Below are positions 10,001 to 16,899 of a DNA stretch of 64,000 bases, in pieces. A program made the position numbers and the translations under genes. Each line of letters begins with the position of its first letter. Position 1 is the first letter of the stretch. This DNA is from Harmothoe impar. Taxonomy: Eukaryota; Annelida; Polychaeta; Phyllodocida; Polynoidae. The notes beneath the pieces were generated by a model, which saw only the letters and a program-made list of their open reading frames with translations, was not told where the DNA came from and ran no database searches. The DNA lies in contig OX381714.1 in the NCBI GenBank assembly GCA_947462335.1, forward strand, positions 19,502,618-19,566,617, written 5' to 3'.

Positions 10001-12210
10001 CATCAAGTACACACGGGACAAGGTGACACGGGCAGAGCAGTATATCAAGATGACCGTGTCTATAGGTGAGAATGTGTATAGGTTACTGTATCATACTAAA
10101 GGGTGGCTTCTCAATTAGGTACAACGTGTGCTGTACTTAACATTGGACATGTACCATATAAAGTGACAATACATATTTAAAAAAGAAAAAAAGCTATACA
10201 ATAAGGCCAAATTAAAAAAAAAGGCTTGTTTCAGGTTACCCGACCCTACCTAGCAAAACAGGGCCGACCCTAGACATTTTTATGCAATTTTGAAAAAATA
10301 TTTATATTTTGGGTCATTTTGGGGCTATTTAAGGGTCGATCTGATAGTTTACGAGTTGAGGCGGTCGTCGGCGAGTCCGCATTGTAGTTCGTGAGTCAAT
10401 TTCTGGGTACTTTTCAGGCTAAAGTAAAAAAAAATAAAAATAAAAATAAAAATCCGACCTACCTACCCTAGATTTTCAGACCATGTAACCTGAAACACAC
10501 CTTTTTTTTTTTGGCCTAACTTAAAAAAGAATTGATGGAGAAAATGCTTACATAAGTGTAAGCATTTTCACCATCAGCGACTTTATATAACAGTATTCTC
10601 CTAATTAGGGATTCCCACGTTAGCACCAAAATCATTATTGAAAACACAAGACAGTCGCTGCTATAAGGAATTTATTTACTTTGGAACAAAGTAATTGGCA
10701 GGTTTTAAACCAGTAATTGAAGACAATATCATTGAACCATCATCACTATCAAAGATAATGTGAATAACTATTCGTATTATTCCTCAACAGTACTTATATC
10801 TCCACTCATGTACAATATATGTGTTCATTAAAATTCTTAGAACATACCGTTTTCAGAGCGCCAGTATGACAATAAGTGCATAGTAGACAAGCTTCTCTCC
10901 CCCAAGCTGCATGGGAATTATATAAATTGCCAAACGAGGGAGCACTTCGATGAGGGAGCGGTGGAGTGCTGTACGAGTTTCCTGAGTGGTGAGATATACT
11001 GCTGTGATACCCCTACCAGGTGGGTACAAATGGACTATTAGAAGGGAACCAGCATGAAAATATTGTTTCTAGTTGGAAAAGTTGATAAAATAAGGTCAAA
11101 TACTCGCGAAGTACTCAGGTCGCTTCTGGTTATTGTGCGTTTCAAATCATCTGACCATGCTATGGAAAATAGAGTCAACATAAATTTTTTTGTAGGCAAT
11201 ATTCAAAAGCTTTAATAATTTCTAATGTTCATAATAGATGGGAAATCTGACTGCTTAACTTTCCGACCATATTACCTGGGACCTTTCTTTTTGGTGTACA
11301 GATACACACACACAGATTAGTCAAGAGTCACTGTCGCCAAAAGCACATACTTCTGAGCGTCAGTGACTTTCACATTTCTCTCTGTGCCGATGCAAATCTG
11401 CCCCAGCCTTTGGATTATAGCACTTCCCCTTCCAATTTGAAAAATCCCATACTTTAGATTTGCAAATGATCATATGGCTATCTGATATAATGGAAGCAGT
11501 ATGATAAGTAATTGCCTCAGCAATACTTGAAATGTCGATGTGTAATGACAAATGCTTGATTCCACTTTTTTAGGTCGCGGAAACGGTTAGTATGCAAACA
11601 TTTCAGAGGTTGTCATGTTCTTGACTCAAATAATTTAAGTTATACTTGATATCGTACAGTTTTCACATTAGAATTTTCAGTCTATCGTTATTATCATATT
11701 TTTTTTTTTCAATTTCGTCGATTGTTTGGAGCAGGCCTAGGGGAGAGATAAAGAAAACAGGAAAAGGAATTTCAGTTAATCCTGTTGTTAGTTCTATTGA
11801 TATATTTACATGGTACTCTTTGTTTTCAATTTAATTTGAAGCAATACAATAAAAGACGTACCAATTGTTTTTTCTTATTCCATCACCTCATAGATTTTAT
11901 GTGGCAGTTGTTCAAAGTTTATATTAATACATTTTAGTAACTAATGGTTTATTGACCTGCGAAGCTAACACTAACGTTATATACTAAAAATGTCCATTTT
12001 CTGTCTATATGATATATATTTTCCTTTAGCAACCCTAATAGAAAAAATGGCCTGAAGTAATTAACATTAACAATGCCTTTTCATCGATTCAGATACCGTT
12101 GGAGGATACGTTTTGCATTGGCATTTGGTATAGTAATAGGCCTATTACTAACCTTCACCTCGATAAAATGGTGGAGGAGACGACAACTGCTGTTATTGAG
12201 CAAGCAATGA
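920..12210 (+). CDS. B4GALT-like: beta-1,4-galactosyltransferase-like gene, spliced, 5' incomplete
   Basis: Spliced model: 920-1037, 2041-2306, 2573-2766, 3163-3285, 9287-9391, 9947-10065, and probably 10857-11019 and 12093-12210. All junctions are GT-AG and the codon phases agree across every join. Family (GT7) enzymes transfer Gal or GalNAc from UDP-sugar to terminal GlcNAc in the Golgi lumen, using Mn2+. Seen in order: the stem with LCPCLP, GGHWKPASC, VAIIIPFRNR, LQRQLLDYTIVVIEQ, the DVD metal motif in FHDVDLLPEDD, FFGG, NYFGWGGEDDDMYNR, and MFKH, whose Met and His match the metal ligands of mammalian B4GALT1. The four cysteines that form the two B4GALT1 disulfides are present. The first exon (cytosolic tail and transmembrane anchor) is not in view. 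An antisense Ngaro retrotransposon fills the intron after 3285. The family is certain; donor-sugar specificity and the C-terminal end are not. Confidence 0.9.
1038..2040. other. intron of the B4GALT-like gene
   Basis: AT-rich sequence between the stem exon and the first catalytic exon. The 113-codon open frame at 1215-1556 has no family signature and is judged chance. Confidence 0.7.
2041..2306 (+). CDS. B4GALT-like exon: start of catalytic domain
   Basis: Flanked by a ttgcag acceptor and a gtaagt donor. Contains GGHWKPASC and VAIIIPFRNRDAHL (the nucleotide-sugar binding start of the GT7 domain) and ends in LDYTIVVIEQ. The reading frame is open from the first complete codon (Gly-Trp-Phe-Asp). 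Confidence 0.93.
2573..2766 (+). CDS. B4GALT-like exon: DVD metal-binding segment
   Basis: A ttgacag acceptor precedes RSPDIFNRAALMNAGY, followed by FDCYIFHDVDLLPEDDRN with the DxD motif, then MYTCY. The chosen donor is gtatgt at 2767, leaving GA, which completes Asp with the next exon. Reading through the donor would add only about seven residues before a stop. Confidence 0.92.
3163..3285 (+). CDS. B4GALT-like exon: acceptor-binding WGWGGEDDD-type segment
   Basis: Encodes MPYPAFFGGAIALSRSH and NYFGWGGEDDDMYNR, the family's second signature block. The residue just before FGG is Phe; it aligns with Tyr289 of B4GALT1, which controls Gal versus GalNAc donor use. The donor is gtgag at 3286. The following intron is about 6 kb and carries Ngaro-1. 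Confidence 0.94.
3421..3502 (-). repeat. Ngaro-1 split direct repeat, B2 copy
   Basis: 82 bases starting attaccgttgactacag and ending gacccggc, repeated at 3692-3773. It is the outer (3') end of the element in its own orientation. Confidence 0.9.
3525..3693 (-). repeat. Ngaro-1 split direct repeat, A2 copy
   Basis: Starts in an A-rich run before accaaagtctctgctggcc and ends at atgcccgacat. It matches 8845-9021 with a few base changes and an 11-base length difference near its A-rich start. Confidence 0.9.
3692..3773 (-). repeat. Ngaro-1 split direct repeat, B1 copy
   Basis: Second copy of the 82-base B repeat. It directly abuts A2 and lies just downstream of the recombinase gene in element orientation. 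Confidence 0.9.
3828..4879 (-). pseudogene. Ngaro-1 tyrosine recombinase, frameshifted and catalytically altered
   Basis: Two frames make up the gene: 4879-about 4240 (N-terminal domain and first catalytic Arg in SFRSLLRKSNL) and about 4250-3828 (C-terminal catalytic half). A small deletion near 4238-4250, where Ngaro-2 has TKTIQYGER, breaks the frame. The HxxR motif reads HSMQ instead of HSLR; CAG for CGG is a one-base CpG-type change. The GDW motif and the candidate Tyr (LIYLAK) are present. Recombinases of this family integrate the circular DNA intermediate. Both the frameshift and the lost Arg should inactivate it. Confidence 0.85.
4656..6497 (-). CDS. Ngaro-1 reverse transcriptase-RNase H (ORF2)
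   Basis: 613-codon open frame from ATG 6497. RT blocks seen: ALGAVPKATGGFRPITDAS, MAVTDIASAYRSV, CFGTRAAPFIFNRL and the catalytic YLDD in NYLDDFLLLAAS. RNase H follows with its four acidic positions: LAMDASGRGYG, NIQEFYPL, FSDNTQV and VADALSRL. The last 60 or so residues overlap the start of the recombinase in another frame. The element copies its RNA with this enzyme. No stop or frameshift is visible in it. Confidence 0.92.
   Translation of the reverse strand: MEDIHSHTCEELICTSGIDALLDIYKGYIPLWNISCRHRVQGVVSQLKAAGWRDMLLGHGVIDEDCHFILDGVLHGFKMVDPHARVDSYEVKNYSSASVDNFDFIDKLLKEELGCGKLSVSREKPTCVHALGAVPKATGGFRPITDASRPDGLSINSHMSATFQHFKFARLDDVCEVLRPSYYMAVTDIASAYRSVLIRPEDRNYQGLKWKLDGSDTYMVDNCICFGTRAAPFIFNRLTDAVTRYMRRQGHMCFNYLDDFLLLAASERQCTVSQRVLHELLRQLGFYIAYKKVSSPSRIQRYLGIEIDSIDMKLRLPGDKLQRLEQELSFFHGRRQATRKQLQKLCGILSHCSSVVKGGRTFSQRVIKMLSGFPANKRYITLSKGFKKDLVWWQGFSRWFNGEARIIDPDSKKELTLAMDASGRGYGVVFEQDWLAGAWEGPLSSREDRHGHFCSEPDMKIPANINIQEFYPLIEALWRWGPSMTDSRVVVFSDNTQVVSAINTGRSENDTTMIILRRVFWLSVIYNCHITATHIPGHVNVVADALSRLLFDNSKFPDSLCCRGKPEMHAPGPDGGRGESPRLVPRHLAHQSLAVEALHNILHLARGQGATNG
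6552..8816 (-). CDS. Ngaro-1 Gag-like protein (ORF1)
   Basis: 754 residues from an ATG at 8816, open throughout. The N-terminus has a compact zinc-ribbon-like set of cysteines (CFC at residues 4-6 and CPKC at 17-20). A charged, coiled-coil-like region follows at about 85-150. A glutamine-rich low-complexity segment lies at about 340-440, from CAG/CAA runs. The C-terminus (about 675-715) has a knuckle-like domain: CPDHLCKRFNF, then C-x4-C-x4-H-x-C-x2-C-x4-H-x4-C. Such cysteine/histidine domains are typical of Ngaro and DIRS ORF1 proteins, which package the element RNA. It is followed after about 50 bases by the RT frame. Confidence 0.85.
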   Translation of the reverse strand: MTVCFCGTEYHGNRNSCPKCNAPNPDKGTPRKVLQGQDQPAPAQDDHGGSQGRQETGQGNSASPASPGDTARQHSEQAAEYAAAREGELQEALDRIEALTIKEKAREEDLKRTQRLKEAEMELAGLRAANNRIERDTNFAEAAFRGVVDAIQGGQRGDDLQRPSDSRGTALYYADQGTNGHKLSALPEDASGQAFWSLSANQQLGAHAQTKMADHNIRPDENREEGIAFSQFLAERRRIKTQKLSQTKERGHLPPSQSSKPSQMSQEGWLGDFCATVGEIGQPPHTSAATSSMITGGALHPGVPGGSMLHHGHPGSFTLHPGTGQSGSFKQAGGVSRPAGATTSSQLSDPTSEGKHGHTQQQQEQYQQQVLGQHQQQQQQQQQEDADPSYAEFLLWRQQQQWAGLAGDVTPSAQSTQQYQQTLQQHLQQQRGQHGSNRHQQQQSYTSGQPLSATPPPGFSSLPSAGGLGINLGASHTLHTGLATAGLGFGNMGLQSGDVDGLFRNVASGKSAVEGDILASLHAANEASMRKRSKLWIRPDYHLPADKDYSEMSYRELIYGMINVTQALIIADHPDLSPLSYLDHMKFIALKEIKPTYCMKAICQYDREVTDKVLKKQIPKFAAADHGAMANNMGMDKTLAYVKMQQEMAKQMSLLNKARGKPPARPSSQGKFRIDCPDHLCKRFNFTACDWTLCRKQHSCAVCGGPHRARGCAHNPYNQGGQPQSQGSFQGQQHPYYGQQTQNYGQQGGQQRNA
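8845..9021 (-). repeat. Ngaro-1 split direct repeat, A1 copy
   Basis: The 5' end of the element in its own orientation. It ends 28 bases before the gag start codon and probably holds the promoter and leader. Confidence 0.88.
9287..9391 (+). CDS. B4GALT-like exon: metal-ligand Met/His segment
   Basis: Acceptor ttgtag, donor gtaagt. Reads LLLRNLTVNRYPQVVGQ and SFMFKHDPDQDN. The Met-x-x-His spacing matches Met344 and His347 of B4GALT1, which bind Mn2+. A MITE begins only about 12 bases after the donor. Confidence 0.88.
9404..9715. mobile_element. MITE with 26-bp terminal inverted repeats
   Basis: The left end TACCGTAAATTCTCGCGTAT pairs with the right end (CGCGAGAATTTATGGTA) with few mismatches; further inside, TTAGGCTTT and ATAAGCC also pair loosely. 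No coding capacity. It lies in the intron, 12 bases after the 9391 donor. Confidence 0.75.
9947..10065 (+). CDS. B4GALT-like exon: end of catalytic domain
   Basis: Acceptor ttgcag. Reads DRGYDLTVEEYDRVGLSSIK and then KMTVSIG, matching the family's terminal block (L.S..Y..........ITVDIG). A gtgag donor follows at 10066. If it is not used, the frame continues 17 codons to a stop at 10116-10118, giving an ordinary-length enzyme. Confidence 0.85.
10202..10520. mobile_element. MITE, AGGCC-A(n)-TTTCAGGTTAC family, copy 1
   Basis: The left end AAGGCCAAAT...GTTTCAGGTTAC pairs with the right end GTAACCTGAAACACACC...TTGGCCT. A second, shorter copy is at 55704-55906. No open frame. It sits in the intron between the last enzyme exon and the cysteine-rich exon. 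Confidence 0.75.
10857..11019 (+). CDS. cysteine-rich exon, in phase with B4GALT-like exons
   Basis: A tttcag acceptor and a gtgggt donor bound a 163-base open exon whose phase matches the exon ending at 10065. It encodes about 54 residues with exactly six cysteines in the pattern C, C, CC, CC (ECCTSF then IYCCD). This resembles the six-cysteine ectodomain of Shisa/WBP1/CYYR1-type small membrane proteins (the STMC6 grouping). I see no separate signal-peptide exon between 10119 and 10856, which favours splicing from the enzyme exons. An independent gene with a distant first exon remains possible. Confidence 0.55.
12093..12210 (+). CDS. terminal exon encoding a transmembrane helix
   Basis: After an AG acceptor the frame continues in phase from the exon ending at 11019 and stops at TGA 12208-12210. 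It encodes a hydrophobic stretch (FALAFGIVIGLLLTFTSI) flanked by basic residues (RYRWRIR before, KWWRRR after) and a 13-residue tail. This is a convincing single membrane span with positive charges on the tail side, expected to place the tail in the cytosol. Confidence 0.55.
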
Positions 12211-15142
12211 AATCATTCATATATCTTCCACTTGGGTGCTAAATTTATGACTATGAAGCATTAAAGAAGAGCCCCATATTCTCAAGTGTTGTATATCCTA
12301 TACATTGGGTGTAGATATATCTAAAACCTTTGGTTGATCTGTATTCTACTGCCGGGATTCTACATCAAACTATACCAATAGAGGAAGACCGTGGTTGCCT
12401 TTCACATGCTTTCCGTCTGCAGCCAGGCAGCCAAAAAGTTGCTACAATAAGGTTTGGCGATACATGTAGTGCACATTTTGTACCACTATTACTGGTACAT
12501 GTGCCAGGCAGCCAACAGTTGCTATAATAATAGGCTTTGGCGATAACATGTACTACTAGTGCTTATACATGATAGGCCTAAGAACACGGCATACATATCA
12601 CACCGAATCAGTATTTTGCATGTAGGCTACACATGTTATAGCATTTTGGTACCAATAGATACGATATAGCTACACTCTGGTTCCCACAGCCGTCCAGTTA
12701 TTAAAGGCTCTTGAACACAATAACTTTGTACAGGAAGGCTGTTGGACACTAGCTTTTCACACGAAGGCTCCTGAACAACGTAGATTTCCACAGGAAGGTT
12801 GCCCTGGGAAGCAGCTCTCGAATTCTGCCTTCACTACTGCTGGGTTAGGGCAATGCTTCTGGTTCTATAGAGGGACCAGCGACCATTGCAAGAACCAAAC
12901 GGTATAGATGGACCACTCTCCCCCCATCCTTTATTGTTGTGTATAGGACAGGTGTATGCAGAGGGGTCAGGGGGATTCCCCAGAGTGCCCCTGTACATGG
13001 TTCTCCCTACTTTTCATACGCATCTGTTGAAATTATCAGTAAAATGTTACACACGCATTTGTAGTAACATTATGAACATGAGTAACGGCAAGACTTAAAT
13101 GTAAATTGAATCTCGCCAGTAGTTTAGCAAATCAAATAATCATAATGTGACTCAAATTACTTCAATAATCTATTGTCTATAACAGCAAAGAAGTACACAG
13201 CTGATAGTGTTTTCACCCTGATTCTGGTATTTTAAACTGATGTTTTATACACTGTGCCTTGATTGAATGTCTGTGCCGCATGTCATATTACTTTTTGTAT
13301 TGTTGAAAGTAGTAAAATGTTAAAAAGGATTCGCTCTGGCACAATAATTGGGACTTGTCTCCCAGACTATCGTAGGCGCACAACCGGTATAAACATGCAG
13401 ATATCTGCATCCACATGAATGAATTTTGTAATAATCATGCCCTTTATTTTTTTGAGATACAAGAAGTTTAAGTACTGGAAGGGCTGTATTCAATGCTCCC
13501 CATGTGGGATACTGCCCCAGCCCCCACTCGTGAAATACAGCACAGACAGCATCAATGGCTATGAATATATTATTGAATATACACAGGGATTGAGGCTAGT
13601 AGGCTATATTCCAAAAATGGAAGTTGTGAGGATTGTGATAAATGCACATACGTGATAACGTCTCTATAAAGACTTATGGCTGAAGTTAATAATTACATGA
13701 AGTACGAATATTACATAGCATGATATTAACATAATGTAAGAAAGCATAATGTAAGTTTAGCTTCTGAGGCTGATGCGGATTGAGGTATGTAATTGTGTAT
13801 TATATGTTTATATTTTATTTATTTTCTGTATTTGCCTTGTGTTATGTGCCTAACGTAACGTAATGACGTTAGGGCAACTAGCTCAGCTTAGAATGAACTG
13901 TTATTTGTTGGTACAAGTATAATCAATCAATCAATTCAATCATATGTGCCACATCACGTCATTTGCTTTCATATCATCATTGTTGCATAATAAAAAGAAT
14001 AAAATAAAACTCTAGCTTCGTCTCATCAAAGCTAATGTATCACCTGTAGTTGGATTTAAATTATATCGTCACCATGAAACTAAATCTTTAGATGATAATT
14101 GTGCAAAATTTACCATGAGATACCACGAATCATCGACCTCAACTATCAAAGTGACTGCCCAGCTAACGTTATTTTACGTCAAAATATTTTATATAACGTT
14201 ATGCCATAGTAAGGAGCCTCTAACGTTTTTTTTACTGGGTGGAATCGAAAGCCATGATTGAGCGACTGGTGGAAAGGGGATTTCTTCTAAATAACGAATC
14301 AGTTGAAATCCTACAACAACCAAAAAATTAATAACACTGAGAAAATGCAGTGCAGTGTCTCTGATCAGACCTATACTATTAAGGCTGAGATCAGGTCTAG
14401 CCCTTATATATAAGGCAGTTGAGTTTGTATTGCGTCGCCTTTAGATCGTCCATTCTTTGGGTGACTATGACATCATACATACATGCATGTTGCTTCTAGA
14501 AGTAAGAAATACAAAACATGCAATAAGCAGTCCCTCAGCACCTTCAGCTGTACATCGCTGTATGATCTCTAGGTCTCAGACAGGGAAATGAATTTCCACT
14601 ATAGTTCAATGTAACGTAACATGCAATAAAAAATTCCCAGCCGGGTATTGATGGAAAATCTCTTAGGAATGAATAGGAAAACCTTTTATACACCATATAA
14701 AAAATTTAAACAGGTTTTTGTTCACGGAAATCTGAAATGCCGGGTCCTAACATGAATGAACCTCCATAATTGACCATATGTGCAGTGAATAAGTTCATTT
14801 CAGACCGAACCTAAATGAACATTGACATATAGGCCTATCCCTGCAATAATCATATATCTTGAGGTGTCATCTCAATCAGGATATGCTGAGGGCCATTTGT
14901 GATTTTTTACAGAATTTTAGCAAATTTGCCAAACTATTTTGACCACCCAGAACTCACCTAGTATTTACTGCAGAGTTCTTCTTTCCCTAATTATGTACTC
15001 AATGACCCCGGTATTCCCTATCTGAGACCTCTATGCTGAAAATGTTACTATCCTTTGATTTATACAACAGAGGGAGCCACCAGTAGTGGTCATCCTCAAA
15101 CCTAGCGTGATGTCTTAGCTATACCCTGTACTGTTGGTATTT
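12211..15142. other. intergenic, nothing recognised
   Basis: AT-rich sequence downstream of the TGA at 12208. A repeated cue (gccaggcagccaacagttgctataat) occurs twice near 12420-12530 as a diverged duplication of about 90 bases. No exon with family signature or good splice pair was found. Confidence 0.6.
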
Positions 15143-15245
15143 TAAACCCGCAGATCTTACTGCACGTCCAGTAACAGTCAGAGTGCAGTCGGGACAGGTA
15201 CTCAGCTCTATATATAGGGAAATATAGAGGCGCTGGGGGTTTAAG
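15143..15245. repeat. about 95-bp dispersed repeat with TATATATA, copy 1
   Basis: Starts aaacccgcag and runs through gcagtcgggacaggtactc to agctctatatataggg. Closely matched at 37840-37930 (same strand) and at 39990-40080 (opposite strand). Confidence 0.8.
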
Positions 15246-15490
15246 GGTACTGCGTAGTGTAACGTATGTGGCTACTTTATACCGAAGTGCTCTGGTGATA
15301 TCCGTATTTTGGAAAGAGAAAACGTTGAACATTAAATCTAATTCCTCGTGGATCTGTATTATGTATGTTTACATAAATTTATCAAGTGTTTCGTTGTACC
15401 AAGATTGAAGAACGCATGACACATGTTGTTCAAATGACAAATTTATTGCATCATGTCTATACCGACACTTCTACCGCCCTCACCAACACA

Positions 15491-15507
15491 CACGCACACA
15501 CACACAC

Positions 15508-15540
<33 letters not shown>
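15491..15540. repeat. compound (CA)n(TA)n microsatellite
   Basis: CA repeats to about 15510, then TA repeats to 15540, where the DIRS left end begins. The matching TA tract resumes at 18571 after the element. Confidence 0.9.
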
Positions 15541-15544
<4 letters not shown>

Positions 15545-15616
15545 ACCTCGTGTAACACTACTCGTGTTACCGTGGTAACCGATGAGAGGAGAGACCGTGC
15601 GCATGCGTGATGCCAG
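15541..15616. repeat. DIRS left inverted terminal repeat
   Basis: Starts ttttacctcgtgtaacac and ends cgcatgcgtgatgccag. Its inner 36 bases pair with 18447-18482, and its outer part is complementary to 18119-18165 in the ICR. Contains a perfect RFX-type X-box at 15566-15579. Confidence 0.9.
15566..15579. promoter_or_regulatory. X-box-like palindrome in the DIRS terminal repeat
   Basis: GTTACC-GT-GGTAAC fits the RFX consensus GTNRCC-N(0-3)-RGYAAC and is a perfect palindrome. It recurs in the ICR at 18125-18138 but is not conserved in the right terminal repeat (TTCC-GG-GGAAC there). Regulatory use is inference. Confidence 0.4.
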
Positions 15617-15664
15617 TTCGCAGCAGGATCCGCAGCGTGGCTGACGTCCCTGCATTGAGAGCCG

Positions 15665-15817
15665 GTAAGTTACGGTTTTTTATAGTTTTTCAATCGACAA
15701 AGGTAGATTTTTTCGTTTTATATGCAAGCCACACCCTAATGGGGCGGTTTAATTTGGGTTTTATAGAGATTTTCATACAAGAATTTCTATTAATCCATCT
15801 CTGAATTGTTCTTTCAG
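15665..15817 (+). other. possible intron in the DIRS 5' leader
   Basis: GTAAGT directly follows gagagccg at 15664, and a pyrimidine-rich ctttcag precedes 15818, 48 bases before the gag ATG at 15866. The pair has the form of an intron; no transcript evidence is available. Confidence 0.4.
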
Positions 15818-15865
15818 AGTCACCACGCGTGAGTCACAGTGCCACCAGTGGATTCTCGTCTTATC

Positions 15866-16890
15866 ATGGGTGACTTTGGGTTTTGTTTCACCATGCCAAA
15901 AGACAGTGAGAAAGCGGGGACTTCTACCAACAAGGAGAAGGAACCCGAGAATGAGCCGAGAAGGGGACGAGGTGGATCTAGAAAAGACCATGAGCTCTCA
16001 GATATGGAATGCATTATCTCGACGAGATCGAGTAAATCGGAGAAGGCGAAGCATAAATCTAAGACGGCCATTACCACGGCGCCAGAACCACACATTCCTG
16101 TCAATCAAATGACGACAGCGGTGTCTACCACGCCCGCTACGGGGCCGACGTATGCATATCAGCAGTGGCCGGGGGTGCCTCAGTCCGGCCCCCATTACCC
16201 GTTTTGGTTGAACCCGGCCTATAACCCCGCCCTAAACCCCGCCTACTACAACATGCACATGGGGGGCATGGGCTGGGAGGACCAATCGGAGTACGAGTCT
16301 GCTTGTCCGGATGAAGATGACCTGTCAATCACGGAGAAGGACACCGTGCTGCCGGGAGGGGGCACGGCGTCTCACACGCCGGGCACGCAGACGGTCTCTG
16401 TCGCCTCGGCGGGAAAGGGCTCTGCCGCGCTGACTACGGTGACGGCCGAGGTGTTGGCGGGCCCCGGGGAGGGGCAGGCGGCCAAGCAGGAGACCCCGCG
16501 GCCGCGCTTCGATCTGAAGGATCTCGGAGGGGACGACTGTAAGTTGGGACAGCTGATCAAGGAGAAGTATGATTTAAAGGAGGAGAGCAATAAGCAGGGG
16601 GTCAAGCTTAGGCCGAATGTGCCGATTCTGTTGGACTCTATGTTTGAGGATAAAGTCACAGCTAAGGGTCTGCAGGAGTTGTGTAAAAAGTACCCCGCGC
16701 CCACCAATACTACCAGGCTGGTAACGCCACAGTTGGAGAAGGAGGTTTCACTGGCTATTGATTATCCCCGGAGTGGCTGTTTGGAGGAAACCTGTCTGAC
16801 TCCACTAAGGAATTAGAAACAGCGAAAAAGACTGCCAGTTATATAACTAAGGAGGCGGCGCCTAAGTACCCTGGAGGGCCTAGGGTGTGA
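15866..16890 (+). pseudogene. DIRS Gag-like protein (ORF1), frameshifted
   Basis: Open from ATG 15866 (MGDFGFCFTMPKDSEKAG) to a stop at 16814. It has a basic, low-complexity N-terminus, a Pro/Tyr/Asn-rich middle (NPAYNPALNPAYY) and then KKYPAPTNTTRLVTPQLEKE, a block I recognise from DIRS ORF1 proteins. The expected C-terminal block (LFGGNLSDSTKELETAKK) lies in the +1 frame at 16771-16890, ending TGA. So a deletion or frameshift near 16750-16770 separates them. The real RT that should follow is absent. Confidence 0.75.
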
Positions 16891-16899
16891 CCTACTGAA

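Noticed and set aside
10066..10118. Read-through end of the B4GALT-like protein as the only C-terminus
   Set aside because: Possible as an isoform, but a good gtgag donor and an in-phase downstream exon argue against it as the sole form; kept as an alternative within the exon entry.
15143..15245. tRNA or tRNA-derived SINE
   Set aside because: No A/B-box pair or cloverleaf could be drawn; only a shared 95-bp sequence with a TATA motif.
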